A DNA stretch of 64,000 nt from Ketobacter alkanivorans (GCF_002863865.1 NZ_CP022684.1:1641501-1705500); one strand, 5' to 3'; positions 26,763 to 36,326 are shown, counted from the stretch's first letter. Program-made: numbers and translations. The notes: generated by a model not told the origin, from the sequence alone.

Positions 26763-27830
26763 TCAACGAATCAAACCATCATCAATCAGCTGCTGGAAAT
26801 GATCCACGAATGTTTGCTCCAATGGATGGTACTGAAGCCCCAGCCGGGCCTTACTGCGGCTGTTATCAAACTTCAGCGGATGACCCGCATTCTGCTCGAT
26901 AAAGCGCGGCTTGGCGCTGGGATCCATTACCCGACCAAACCACTTCACGATGAACTTCGGCAGCTCGAAAAGCGGAAACTTATAACGATTACCAAACTTT
27001 TGTTTCAGAATACTGGCCACCTCCAGCATGGAAGGCTCACCATTGGAAACAATGTGACGCCCTTCTGCATCCGAGCGAAAAGCGGCTTCCACATGGGCAC
27101 GAGCCACATCACGCACATCCACCCAACCCAGGCGCATATTCGGCACACCGGGCCACAACTTGCCGTTACCCAAGCTGCGCAGGGTATCAATACTGGTGGA
27201 ATGACTGTATTTGGTTAATGCCGGGCCACCCACCATGCTGGGATTAATGGTCACCAAGCGCCAGCGAGACTGGGCATCGTGAATTTTCCATGCCTCCTTT
27301 TCTGCCAGAAACTTGGAGTAGGAATAAGGCTGGTGATCCAGGCTGCTGGAGAAGTTCCAATCCTCTTCGTTGAAAATACCGCGGGGGTTCTTTTTAAGAT
27401 CCGCATTATCGCCAAACACGGCCGCAACGCTGCTGGTCAGCACTACCCTCTTAACGCTGTCTGTGCGATTGGCGGCCTCCAGTACATTACGCGTCCCCTC
27501 CACCGCCGGTTTAATTAACGCCTGTTCCGCATCTTTGAAGCCCCGCACTACAAAAGGCGAAGCCGTATGCATGACAACTTCACAACCCTGAATAGCTTCA
27601 TCGAAGCTACCCTCATCCAATAGATCAGCCTTAAATAACTTAAGAGTTCCTTTGGGTGCGGATTCGGCAATCTTATTCAGCGGCCCAACGGATTTTTCAT
27701 TCTGTAAGTCACGCACTGTTCCGTGGACCGTACAGCCCTCTTCCAATAGATATTTGATAATCCAGTTGGCAATGTAACCTGACGCACCCGTCACCAGTAT
27801 GGGTTTGGTCTTATCGATGATCTGTTCCAT
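26763..27830 (-). CDS. NAD(P)-dependent epimerase/reductase (dihydroflavonol-4-reductase-like)
   Basis: Extended short-chain dehydrogenase of 355 residues. The cofactor motif is VTGASGYIANWIIKYLLEEG (TGxxGYxA, about 13-32). Catalytic S near LTSSVAAVFG (about 131-140) and Y169/K173 (PYSYSKFLAEK) complete the triad. TVRD after strand 2 (Arg40) favours NADPH, as in cinnamoyl-CoA/dihydroflavonol reductases, which reduce aldehydes or ketones. It starts at ATG 27830 and is divergent from a membrane-protein gene across 174 bp with a large dyad. The natural substrate in a bacterium is unknown. Confidence 0.88.
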   Translation of the reverse strand: MEQIIDKTKPILVTGASGYIANWIIKYLLEEGCTVHGTVRDLQNEKSVGPLNKIAESAPKGTLKLFKADLLDEGSFDEAIQGCEVVMHTASPFVVRGFKDAEQALIKPAVEGTRNVLEAANRTDSVKRVVLTSSVAAVFGDNADLKKNPRGIFNEEDWNFSSSLDHQPYSYSKFLAEKEAWKIHDAQSRWRLVTINPSMVGGPALTKYSHSTSIDTLRSLGNGKLWPGVPNMRLGWVDVRDVARAHVEAAFRSDAEGRHIVSNGEPSMLEVASILKQKFGNRYKFPLFELPKFIVKWFGRVMDPSAKPRFIEQNAGHPLKFDNSRSKARLGLQYHPLEQTFVDHFQQLIDDGLIR

Positions 27831-27925
27831 GTTTAATCCGTTGCTTGAGCGGTAAAACCCGAACCCTAAGCCAATTCAGCAGGCAAAACAATAGCCATAA
27901 AGCCAAACACTGCGGCTCTTCATAC

Positions 27926-27965
27926 ACCGACCAAATAGTCAATTATGGTTGATCATGTGGTCGGT
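27926..27965. promoter_or_regulatory. 40-bp dyad in divergent promoter region
   Basis: ACCGACCA (27926-27933) and TGGTCGGT (27958-27965) are perfect complements, and an inner TCAA/TTGA pair shares the same centre. Across the full 40 bp, 15 of 20 positions pair. It lies 96 bp upstream of the reductase start and 40 bp upstream of the membrane-protein start, suggesting an operator for both. Confidence 0.55.
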
Positions 27966-28004
27966 GGGAGATAAACTCCCCATTAATATGAATACGGGAT
28001 AATA

Positions 28005-28538
28005 ATGATGCTGGAATTTATTCGTGAATACGTGGGCCCCTATTATCTGATCGTAAAGTTCGTGCATGTGTTTGCGGTCATGGCCTGGTCCTGGAGTACG
28101 GCTGTTGCCTACACCTCTTATCTAAAACCGGCGTATATCCGATGGCGCAGGAAACCTTCGGATTCGGCACTGAAACAACAGAGAAATGCAGCATTCGAAC
28201 AATTCGATCGGGGGGCAATCATAGAACACACTGCGTTCCCGGTGCTGCTGGTCAGTGGCGGATTACTGTTTATGTTGGGTGGATGGAATCTGGACTTCAA
28301 CTGGCTACTGTTTAAACTGGGTATCGTAGCATTTGTCTTCGTTCCCATTGAGATTTTCGATTACTGGTTATCGCATTTCGGTGGTAACAAGCGCTACATC
28401 AAGCGCACGGGAACAGACGAAAAATACGAGCGATATATTCAGCATCATTGGACGTTTTTCCGTATTACCACACCACTGATCACGATATTCATGCCCATGG
28501 TGATTTTTCTCGCAATCGTTAAACCTGCCTTTATTTAG
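28005..28538 (+). CDS. Four-helix integral membrane protein, unknown function
   Basis: The 177-residue product has four hydrophobic segments: about 13-40 (LIVKFVHVFAVMAWSWSTAV), 76-92, 98-117 and 150-175. The first helix has a His inside the membrane (FVHVFAVMAW), and a second His lies in HTAFPVLLVSGG, a pattern seen in HemJ/CopD-like small membrane proteins that bind haem; the resemblance is too weak to name it. Its 3' end overlaps that of the convergent MarR gene by 8 bases, and it diverges from the reductase across a 40-bp dyad. I do not recognise the family. Confidence 0.75.
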   Translation: MMLEFIREYVGPYYLIVKFVHVFAVMAWSWSTAVAYTSYLKPAYIRWRRKPSDSALKQQRNAAFEQFDRGAIIEHTAFPVLLVSGGLLFMLGGWNLDFNWLLFKLGIVAFVFVPIEIFDYWLSHFGGNKRYIKRTGTDEKYERYIQHHWTFFRITTPLITIFMPMVIFLAIVKPAFI

Positions 28539-28998
28539 CTTCAAATACAGGCCCGGGAGGCCGCTCCAATATAGCCCGCAAAGCCTTGGCCTGCTCACCA
28601 CCTATGCGGCGGGCCAGCTCTTGCTCCAGTTCATACAACGCCTTCGCCGCCTGCCGACCTTTCTCCATGCCGGCTTCGGTGGGTAGAATTCGCCGGCTGC
28701 GTTTATCTTCACTGTCCACCACCAGCGCCAGCAATCCCCGCTCTACCAATTCGTTGACCGTTTTGTTCACTGCCTGTTTGCTTACGCCTATATGACGGGC
28801 AATGTCCACTGCCGTATTGCGGCCTTCAGCCAAATTCACAAACACCGCCGACTGGGCCTTGCTGAAAGCTTTTTCACCATCAGCAGCCAATGCTTGCTGC
28901 AGGCTGTTATCGAACCATTCATAATAATTCAACAGCAGTTGCATTAAATTGGTGGGATACCCCAGATCAAACTGCTCGGATACTTTTTGTTTAGACAT
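28531..28998 (-). CDS. MarR-family transcriptional regulator
   Basis: The product has 155 residues from ATG 28998 (MSKQKVSEQF). The frame is open 40 codons further, but that extension (Cys-rich, no ribosome site) covers the neighbouring promoter and is unlikely. The winged helix region shows NTAVDIARHIGVSKQAVNKTVNELVERGLL then DKRSRRILPTEAG, the typical wing. It diverges from the metallophosphoesterase gene and converges on the membrane protein, so either or both could be its targets. Confidence 0.88.
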   Translation of the reverse strand: MSKQKVSEQFDLGYPTNLMQLLLNYYEWFDNSLQQALAADGEKAFSKAQSAVFVNLAEGRNTAVDIARHIGVSKQAVNKTVNELVERGLLALVVDSEDKRSRRILPTEAGMEKGRQAAKALYELEQELARRIGGEQAKALRAILERPPGPVFEAK

Positions 28999-29031
28999 AA
29001 ACGGTGTCCACAGAATTTGCGTCAGTATACA

Positions 29032-29042
29032 CTGGTGACCAG
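29032..29042. promoter_or_regulatory. Palindrome between marR and metallophosphoesterase genes
   Basis: CTGGTGACCAG has perfect 5-bp arms around one base, 34 bp from the marR start and 46 bp from the divergent start. A MarR operator is possible. Confidence 0.4.
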
Positions 29043-29087
29043 CCACCTTACACTTTGAGCCCCACTCCACGTGACCGAGGTTACACT

Positions 29088-30257
29088 GTGCGCCGCACCA
29101 GCAAATTGATTTTGGCACTGTACACTGTATCAGCGTTGATGCACCTTTATGTAGGATTACGCCTCATACCTGCGCTTTCTTATGTGGAAAGCGGGCGCTG
29201 GACTCTGGTGCTTTTACTGATCCTGTCGACCGTTCTCATCCCTCTTGCCATGATTCAAAGCCGCAAGGATCATTCCCTGCTGAATACTCTGATCATCTGG
29301 TGCGGTTTGGTTTTTATGGGCTTTCTGTCCAGCCTGTTTGTCTTCACCCTGGTAAGGGATGGGTTAATTGTATCGCTTTGGGTGGCGCAATGGAGCACCG
29401 GCCATTCACTGCTTAGCGATCAATGGTTGAATATCAGCGCGTTGACTGTGGTCATTGGCAGCCTGCTGCTAAGTGCTGTTGGGTTCGCCAACATCTGGTT
29501 CGGGCCACGGGTGGTGAAAGTAGACATTCCCATCAGCGATCTACCTGAAGGGCTAAGCGATTTCAACATCGTGCAATTGAGCGATGTTCATATCGGCCCT
29601 ACCATTAAACGCCGTTTTCTGAATAAGGTAGTGCAGCGTGTCAATCGCCTGCAAACCGATGCGGTGGTGATTACCGGTGACTTGGTAGACGGTAGAGTCA
29701 AACGTCTTGGAATGGAGGCGACACCCCTGGCAGAGCTGCAGTCCCGTTACGGCTCGTTTTTCGTAACCGGTAATCACGAATACTATTCCGGTGCCACTGA
29801 GTGGATTGATCTACTACAGCAACTGGGTATACGGGTGCTGATGAACGAGCACGAGTTAATTCATCACAACGAGGAACAGGTTGTGATGGCAGGGATCACC
29901 GATTACTCAGCCCATCAATTTGATGAAACTCATCGCAGCAATCCTCAGCAGGCTTTGCGTAATGCACCCAAAGATGCAGGCCTGAAAATACTGCTGGCCC
30001 ACCAGCCGCGATCCTTGTTTCAGGCGCGGGAATGCGGCGCCCAGGTACAACTTTCCGGCCACACCCACGGTGGCCAGTTCTGGCCGTGGAATCACTTTGT
30101 GCCATTGCAACAGCCATTCACCAGCGGCCTGCACTGGTTTGAAACCATGTGGATTTATGTCAGCCGAGGCACCGGCTACTGGGGGCCACCGAAACGATTT
30201 GGCGCACCCTCTGAAATAACCCTGATTAGCTTCAGCAAGGCTGATTTGCCGGAATGA
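29088..30257 (+). CDS. Membrane-anchored metallophosphoesterase
   Basis: The product has 389 residues from GTG 29088, which has GAGG seven bases upstream; the frame is open to a GTG at 29004 but that would cover the marR promoter. Four hydrophobic helices (about 5-140) precede the catalytic domain. Metal-site motifs in order: QLSDVHIG (DxH), ITGDLVDGR (GDxxD), VTGNHEYY (GNHE), LAHQP and LSGHTHGGQFWP (GHTH). This is the YkuE/YaeI-like layout; relatives act on phosphodiesters including UDP-sugars or phospholipids near the membrane. The MATE gene follows 13 bp later, so they are likely one transcript. Confidence 0.92.
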   Translation: MRRTSKLILALYTVSALMHLYVGLRLIPALSYVESGRWTLVLLLILSTVLIPLAMIQSRKDHSLLNTLIIWCGLVFMGFLSSLFVFTLVRDGLIVSLWVAQWSTGHSLLSDQWLNISALTVVIGSLLLSAVGFANIWFGPRVVKVDIPISDLPEGLSDFNIVQLSDVHIGPTIKRRFLNKVVQRVNRLQTDAVVITGDLVDGRVKRLGMEATPLAELQSRYGSFFVTGNHEYYSGATEWIDLLQQLGIRVLMNEHELIHHNEEQVVMAGITDYSAHQFDETHRSNPQQALRNAPKDAGLKILLAHQPRSLFQARECGAQVQLSGHTHGGQFWPWNHFVPLQQPFTSGLHWFETMWIYVSRGTGYWGPPKRFGAPSEITLISFSKADLPE

Positions 30258-30270
30258 ACGATCTGTCTAA

Positions 30271-31626
30271 ATGAACAAGCACCCAAGTCGCAGCCCGGGC
30301 CACGCCCCAAGCTATCTACATATTCTGCAATTAACCTGGCCTATCATTCTGGCCAACAGCGCCACGCCCCTGCTCGGCCTGGCGGACACCGCCATTATCG
30401 GCCATACCGCCAGCCCCCAGCACCTGGGCGCCATTGCCCTGGGCGCACTGTTGTTCAATTTTGTTTATTGGGGCTTCGGCTTCTTACGCATGAGCACCAC
30501 CGGCTTTGTGGCTCAGGCTGCGGGCCGCGATGATAATCAAGCCATTGTGGAAACCACATTGCGCGCTCTACTGATGGGCGTTTTGATCGGCCTGGGACTG
30601 ATGTTGTTGCAGTGGCCTCTGCTGCACACTGCCCTGACACTGTTCGGTGCCAGCGACACGGTGGAATACATAGCAGCACATTACTTTTCTATTCGCATCT
30701 GGGGCGCACCGGCCACCTTAGGCACCTACGCTTTGATGGGGTATTTGATTGGCCGGGGCCTAAGCCGAACGCTGCTGGTGGTGCAACTGATTCTGAACGG
30801 GCTCAATATCACCTTGGATTATCTGTTTGCCGGTTATTGGGATATGGGGGCTCGTGGCATTGCATTGGGCACAGCCCTGTCGGAATGGATCACATTTGTT
30901 ATTGCACTGCTGCTGGTGTATCGACATCAACTAAGTGCTGCCCGCACCCATCTCAACCTGCGCTGGCGTCAACTTGTAGTACGAGAAAAACTGATACCGG
31001 TACTGAAAGCAAACGGCAACCTGATGATTCGCACCTTGTTTTTGTTATTAGGCTTTGCTGTATTCACCGACCAAAGCGCCCGGTTTGGCGACATTACCCT
31101 GGCAGCCAATCATATACTGCTCCAGTTTATCTCCTTCAGCGCATTTTTTCTGGATGGCTTTGCCTTTGCAAGCGAATCCCTGGCGGGGCGGGCTCTTGGC
31201 AAAGGTCAACGAGAGAGTTTCTTGATCACGATCAAGCGTTCGACACTCCTGGCCGCCGCAACCGCTCTATTATTGGCGGCATTCATTCTGGCATTCGGTG
31301 ACAGCCTTCTGGCCTTACTTACAGACCTCCCGGACGTACAGCGCGCGGCATCCTCATATCTCGCCTGGTGCGCACTGTATGTGGCCGTATCGTTTGCTGC
31401 GTTTCAGTTAGACGGCTTGTTCATCGGCACTACCACCACCGCTGCGCTGCGCAATGCATCCGTGCTCTCCACCTGTAGTTTCCTTCTACTTTGCTATTGG
31501 TTAACAGCCCATTACGGTAACACCGGCCTGTGGGCTGCCTTTATCGGCTTTATTCTCTTGCGCGCGGTGTTTCTGGGAGCCGCCTTCGGCTCCATTACCC
31601 GCAGACTAGACCAAACACATCCTTAA
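30271..31626 (+). CDS. MATE-family efflux transporter (DinF-like)
   Basis: The 451-residue membrane protein has 12 helices. The N-terminal MATE signature is visible: LTWPIILANSATPLLGLADTAIIGH, and the second half begins near KANGNLMIRTLFLLLGFAVFT, a DinF-branch hallmark. It follows the phosphoesterase by 13 bp with only a weak ribosome site, suggesting coupling. The branch has been linked to export of drugs, bile salts and oxidative-stress protection. The substrate here is unknown. Confidence 0.92.
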   Translation: MNKHPSRSPGHAPSYLHILQLTWPIILANSATPLLGLADTAIIGHTASPQHLGAIALGALLFNFVYWGFGFLRMSTTGFVAQAAGRDDNQAIVETTLRALLMGVLIGLGLMLLQWPLLHTALTLFGASDTVEYIAAHYFSIRIWGAPATLGTYALMGYLIGRGLSRTLLVVQLILNGLNITLDYLFAGYWDMGARGIALGTALSEWITFVIALLLVYRHQLSAARTHLNLRWRQLVVREKLIPVLKANGNLMIRTLFLLLGFAVFTDQSARFGDITLAANHILLQFISFSAFFLDGFAFASESLAGRALGKGQRESFLITIKRSTLLAAATALLLAAFILAFGDSLLALLTDLPDVQRAASSYLAWCALYVAVSFAAFQLDGLFIGTTTTAALRNASVLSTCSFLLLCYWLTAHYGNTGLWAAFIGFILLRAVFLGAAFGSITRRLDQTHP

Positions 31627-31631
31627 AACGC

Positions 31632-33035
31632 TTACTGTGCCAGTTCGGTTTCTGCCTCCATGTCAGACTCAGTTTCCGGCGCCATGGCAGACTGCAGCAA
31701 CGCATCAATCGGCACAGGGCTGCCATTTAATAGCAATATGCCATCCGCCAGCCTTACCTGCATGACGAGCTTGCCGTCCTGCGGCATCAACAACCCTTGC
31801 TGCACAAAAGGCATCAAAGAATCAGCAAGCGGGCTTTGCAATATAGACTGTTCGTCCAGTTCCACATCCAGATCCCCTTTGAAAGCCTGTAAATACTGCA
31901 TCGGATCTTCTACTTGCGAAAGGGGTGTCGTTCCAGGCAAACCAACAAAACTTAACGCCATCTCTGCACTGTGCCCTGTACCCAGAGCCTGCACATCAAG
32001 CCGCTGCGAAAAACCCAAGCCCGGCTGCAGTAACTCTTGCATTATCTGCTCCATTTTGGCTTCCAGTTCAGGGGGCAGCTCCGGCTCACCCGCTTCATCC
32101 AATGGCAACTGTCCGGCCTGGCTCAGCTCCTGAAGCTGCAGAGAAAAGTCAGACCAGGCTTCCAACCCCGCAGGAGACAGCCCAGTAAATTCCAGATGCC
32201 AGCGGCCAGAGGTGATCGGCAGCGGAGATTCCACGCTGTCGACCTCAATCGTCTGAAAGTAATCCAACTTACCCTGATTCAACTGGGTTCCACTATTAAG
32301 GTTCAAGCCCTGTATTACGGTGGATACCTCCTTCCCCGTGATAGACACACTGGGGAAACTAAACACGGTCTCACCGACCATAGTGTAGGGATTTTTGCCC
32401 TGATAACTCATCGACCCAGACGACTCAGCCACATCCATAACGTATCCCGTGGTCAGAACACTGCTGGCATTCACCCGCATAGAACCATCGAATTTGGTAA
32501 GATTGGCATCGGTAATGAGGCTGGCATTGATACCACCAAAGCGAATGTGATCGTCGCCATGATCCGCTTCATATGCTGCAATGGTGATTTCGGTGTGCGC
32601 AGACTGATCCAAATTGATCAAAGTACGAACAGTCAGCGGAGCGGCCTGCATCCACTCAGACAAAGCCTGCTCAACCCCGGCAACATCTGACCCCGACAAA
32701 GAAAGGGAACCGTAACCCAACCCAAACCTCAGCCCCAAATCTGTCAGCAGCACTGGGCCATGATAAAAATCAGAGCGCACCAGAATGTTTATCGGCTCGC
32801 TGGTATATTCCGCGGCCCCCAGCCATTGCTCCAGATCCAACTCCACCCGGGTCACCGCACTTGAGCGAAACCATCCCCTGTCGTAGGATTCACTGAACAG
32901 CATCACCCCCGGCTGTTTCGGCATTGCGCCAATGCGCTGCAAATAAGCCTCTTTCAACTTAATACCAGAGACCATTGGAAAGCTCAGCAACACCCCAATC
33001 GTGATAACCACCACGTAAACCGCTAATTTCTTCAT
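31632..33035 (-). CDS. DUF945 (YdgA-family) periplasmic protein
   Basis: The product has 467 residues. An N-terminal signal or anchor MKKLAVYVVVITIGVLLSFP is followed by the family opening GIKLKEAYLQRIGAMPKQPG and SYDRGWFRSSAVTRVEL (YxRGWFxS). The remainder is beta-rich with the DUF945 C-terminal pattern of amphipathic strands (MQVRLADGILLLNGSPVP). The tail is acidic. AAGG precedes the ATG at good spacing. It converges on the MATE gene with only 5 bp between stops and no terminator. Function in the envelope is not established for the family. Confidence 0.82.
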   Translation of the reverse strand: MKKLAVYVVVITIGVLLSFPMVSGIKLKEAYLQRIGAMPKQPGVMLFSESYDRGWFRSSAVTRVELDLEQWLGAAEYTSEPINILVRSDFYHGPVLLTDLGLRFGLGYGSLSLSGSDVAGVEQALSEWMQAAPLTVRTLINLDQSAHTEITIAAYEADHGDDHIRFGGINASLITDANLTKFDGSMRVNASSVLTTGYVMDVAESSGSMSYQGKNPYTMVGETVFSFPSVSITGKEVSTVIQGLNLNSGTQLNQGKLDYFQTIEVDSVESPLPITSGRWHLEFTGLSPAGLEAWSDFSLQLQELSQAGQLPLDEAGEPELPPELEAKMEQIMQELLQPGLGFSQRLDVQALGTGHSAEMALSFVGLPGTTPLSQVEDPMQYLQAFKGDLDVELDEQSILQSPLADSLMPFVQQGLLMPQDGKLVMQVRLADGILLLNGSPVPIDALLQSAMAPETESDMEAETELAQ

Positions 33036-33174
33036 TCAAGAACCTTTAATCTTTATATTTCTGATAGTTACGATTAACCGCATAACAATAATAGCGAAGC
33101 CTGAAACAATTTGCCGGATTCTGCATCAAACTGTCGAATGGCGCTCATTTACAAGATACATAATAAGGACTTTC

Positions 33175-33681
33175 ATGAACCCGAGACCAGCCCGGATACT
33201 GTTTCTTTGCACCCATAACCGCTGCCGCAGCATCCTGGCAGAAGCACTGACCCGTCATCAAGGCGCCAATTACCTGATCGCGGCCAGCGCTGGCAGCAGC
33301 CCAGAGGGTCAGGTTCATCCAGACACCCTGACCAACCTGCGGCAACGGGGTGTGAACATTGATGGCCTACACAGCAAATCCTGGCATGAGATGGCCGAGT
33401 TCGCTCCTGACTACGCCGTAGCGGTTTGCCAACAAGCGGCTGGAGAAGCTTGTCCAACCTGGATGAACAACGTTCCCATGGTGCATTGGGGCCTGCCCGA
33501 TCCATCCAAAATCACTCAATCTGCCACCGAACGGCAACAGGCCTTTACGGATGTTATGGATACCATCGAGAAGAAAATAGCGATCTGGGTGGGATTGTTG
33601 CAAGCAGACAGCAGCGGATTGCGCTTTCGCGAAGCAATGGACAGTCAGCTGGCGCGACGCAGCACCCAATCGCGAAACTGA
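33175..33681 (+). CDS. Arsenate reductase ArsC, low-molecular-weight phosphatase fold
   Basis: The 168-residue product begins ARILFLCTHNRCRSILAEAL: the P-loop C12-x5-R18-S19 of LMW-PTP/ArsC. C85 and C93 (VCQQAAGEACP) match the two relay cysteines of thioredoxin-coupled arsenate reductases, and VHWGLPDPSK is the catalytic Asp loop. AAGG stands six bases before the ATG. No arsB, arsR or acr3 lies next to it, so it is an orphan. Its last 37 bases overlap the end of the convergent GGDEF-EAL gene. Confidence 0.9.
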   Translation: MNPRPARILFLCTHNRCRSILAEALTRHQGANYLIAASAGSSPEGQVHPDTLTNLRQRGVNIDGLHSKSWHEMAEFAPDYAVAVCQQAAGEACPTWMNNVPMVHWGLPDPSKITQSATERQQAFTDVMDTIEKKIAIWVGLLQADSSGLRFREAMDSQLARRSTQSRN

Positions 33682-36245
33682 GATACCGGCATGGGCTTGG
33701 CCAGATGGAAGCCTTGTACCCGATCACAACCCAAGCGGGTTACACTGGTCAGGGTGTCCTGGTCTTCCACGCCTTCTGCGACAGTCTGTATCTGCAACGC
33801 CCGCGCCAGCTTCACGGTGTTTTCCACGATTCGATAATCGCTGTCGTTACGCCCCATCTGGCTTATAAAACTGCGGTCTATTTTAAGCTCATGTATCGGT
33901 AACCGGCTCAGATAAGCCAACGACGAATAGCCAGTTCCGTAATCATCCAGTGCGATACTGCAACCCGTCGAGGCCAGCTGGTTCAGGTTTTCTATCACCG
34001 TTTCAAAATTATCACTGGTGGTGGTTTCAGTAACCTCGAACACCACCTCTGACAGGTTAATCATATATTTATCGGCCATAGCGGTGACAAATGAAATCAG
34101 TTTCGCTTCCATCAGGTTCTGAATTGAAAGGTTAATACTCAACGTAAGGATATGCCCGTTCTCATTAAAACTGCGCAATACGGTAAACGATTCCTCGATA
34201 ACAAACCGGGTCAGCTCAGGCATCAACCCGGCCTCTTCGGCCACCTCGATAAACTCAACAGGGGACACCACACCAAACTTCTCGCTATTCCAACGCAACA
34301 GCACTTCCGCTCCGCACAAACGATTGGATCGACAGTCAAACTGCGGTTGCAGATACAACTCCAGATCTCGGGCAGAAATCGCATTGATCAGCTCACCTAC
34401 AATGGCCAAACGACGCCGACCGTATGCATCAATATCGGAACTGTAGATAGTGACATCCTCCGGCGTGCGGGAACAATAGTCCCTGGCGGCACTGGCATGC
34501 TGCACCAGCAGATCCGCTCTGTCGCCGTGTCTGGGATAGGTGGCGATACCGCAAAATGCTTTCAGTCGGGTCGACATACCCCCTACATCAAAGGCTGTTT
34601 CGCGCAAGTGCATCAGGTGATCGACAAAGTCATGTACCGATCGATAGCCCTCTCCCATTTTCACTAAAAAAGCCAAGCTACCAAATTCAGTGACTGAAAC
34701 AAAAAAGCGCTGCGATGTTTCAACGGCTATGGACTGGATGTCCCCGCATAATTCGCTGTTAACGCGAATCGCCACTTTGGAAAACAAATCCTCCGCAAGA
34801 CGACGCCCCATCGATGAAGATATTTCCTTGAATTGAGGAAATGAAAACAGCACTAAAGCAAAGGAATCGCACCCCGATCGGTGATCGATCAACTCACCCA
34901 ATCGGTTTAACAGAAAAGCATCATTCGGAAACTTGGTAATGGGATCATGCAGGGCCTGTTCCAGCGCCTGCTCCTGCACCTGCACGGTGGCATACTGGGC
35001 CGCTTTCATCTTCTCCATGGCGATCAGCTTGTGACGGCGCTCTTCTTTAATTCTATGGGCCAGGGCAAACGAAAACAAAAGCGCCTCCAACATGGAGCCC
35101 CCCTGAAAAGCATGATTGGTTAACCGCGAAGGCGCAACCCAGCCAAAAATATTGGCCAGATACAGGCTTGTCCCCAACACAAAAGCCGCTGTGGCAAACA
35201 CAAAATAACGGGCAATCTCTACGCCGGAAAACAATGATCCGACGCCTGCAACCAACACCAGCACCATGGAGATCACACCCACACAGCCTGCCAGGAATGC
35301 CCCCGACTCTGGTGCATACATCACATAACCTGCAACCAGCAAATTGCCCACACACATGGCTTTCATTGCCAAACGCAACCATGGCTTGAGGCAGTCGTTG
35401 CTCAAAAAACTGAGGGAGAAACACAGCAGCCAGAACAGGGCCAAACAGGCCGAAACCGGCAGCACGTAGCCGGTAAGCTCGGGGTTAGCCCACAAATAAC
35501 GCGCCCCTAGCCCGGATATAGCAAGCATCAGCATCACCAATGACACCAACGTCATCACATAATAACCATAGGTCTTGTCGCCCATGGAGATAAACAAAAA
35601 ACTGTTATACAGCAAGAGCGCTACTATCACGCCAAAATACAGCCCCCACAGCAACGCTTCCATGTTCTGCCGGGCAACCAGGTATTCTACAGTCCAGAGT
35701 TCCACCGGCATTTGCAGCGAGGTTGTGGATTCAATGCGTAATAGAAAATCCACCTTTCCGGACAATTCATCAGGAATAGGGAAATTAATATTATTGGAGC
35801 GGAACGTTTTGGGATCCTGGCGTATCTCACGCAGGTTACTGCGCCACAACAGCTTCCGAGATTGCTCGGAAAACGCAAACACTTCGACATCCTGCAACAA
35901 TGGATAAGGAATAACCAAATGCCAGCGATTCGACTGATACGTTGTTAAATCCAGGCTCAGTTTCAACCAGACGGCGTAATCCACAAAACCGAAGTTGAGT
36001 ACTTCACCGCCGGTATTTCGCACCCACTCCGACTGCGCCAACGCATCACTCGGCAGCAATTCCTTACCATCATCAATAACATAGCTAAGAAATGCATTTA
36101 GATTGTAGTAGTCGTAATTGGGCTCATCTGCCTGTGATGTCGCTGCATACAACGAAAAACTGGCTAGAAAAAAACCAGCAAGCAGCAAACTCCCGAATCG
36201 GCAAGGCCTTTTCCAAGTCCTCGTCGAAAAGTTGAATCCGTTCAA
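33645..36245 (-). CDS. 7TMR-DISM sensor with degenerate GGDEF and EAL domains
   Basis: The 866-residue inner-membrane protein starts at TTG 36245 with GAGAG upstream and a signal peptide ending YAA. Order: periplasmic 7TMR-DISMED2 sensor (about 40-180, WHLVIPYPLLQDVEVF), seven-TM DISM bundle (about 195-395), GGDEF-like domain (about 425-590) with signature residues lost (ETSQRF where GGDEF should be), and EAL domain (about 610-855). The EAL domain keeps GAEVLLRW (EVL form), SINLSIQNL, EVTETT, ALDDYGTGYSS, LKIDRSF and AEGVED, so the metal and catalytic residues look intact. I infer a c-di-GMP phosphodiesterase controlled by an extracellular, perhaps carbohydrate, signal, with a regulatory GGDEF remnant. 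Confidence 0.9.
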   Translation of the reverse strand: MNGFNFSTRTWKRPCRFGSLLLAGFFLASFSLYAATSQADEPNYDYYNLNAFLSYVIDDGKELLPSDALAQSEWVRNTGGEVLNFGFVDYAVWLKLSLDLTTYQSNRWHLVIPYPLLQDVEVFAFSEQSRKLLWRSNLREIRQDPKTFRSNNINFPIPDELSGKVDFLLRIESTTSLQMPVELWTVEYLVARQNMEALLWGLYFGVIVALLLYNSFLFISMGDKTYGYYVMTLVSLVMLMLAISGLGARYLWANPELTGYVLPVSACLALFWLLCFSLSFLSNDCLKPWLRLAMKAMCVGNLLVAGYVMYAPESGAFLAGCVGVISMVLVLVAGVGSLFSGVEIARYFVFATAAFVLGTSLYLANIFGWVAPSRLTNHAFQGGSMLEALLFSFALAHRIKEERRHKLIAMEKMKAAQYATVQVQEQALEQALHDPITKFPNDAFLLNRLGELIDHRSGCDSFALVLFSFPQFKEISSSMGRRLAEDLFSKVAIRVNSELCGDIQSIAVETSQRFFVSVTEFGSLAFLVKMGEGYRSVHDFVDHLMHLRETAFDVGGMSTRLKAFCGIATYPRHGDRADLLVQHASAARDYCSRTPEDVTIYSSDIDAYGRRRLAIVGELINAISARDLELYLQPQFDCRSNRLCGAEVLLRWNSEKFGVVSPVEFIEVAEEAGLMPELTRFVIEESFTVLRSFNENGHILTLSINLSIQNLMEAKLISFVTAMADKYMINLSEVVFEVTETTTSDNFETVIENLNQLASTGCSIALDDYGTGYSSLAYLSRLPIHELKIDRSFISQMGRNDSDYRIVENTVKLARALQIQTVAEGVEDQDTLTSVTRLGCDRVQGFHLAKPMPVSQFRDWVLRRAS

Positions 36246-36326
36246 TATTCTACACTCTCGTTTTGACGAATCGAAAATCTAGGCCAGACTTTCCATGTAC
36301 TCAATCATTATAGATGGATCTTAGAA

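Noticed and set aside
33175-33681. Arsenic resistance operon
   Set aside because: arsC stands alone; no arsR, arsB, acr3 or arsH lies nearby.
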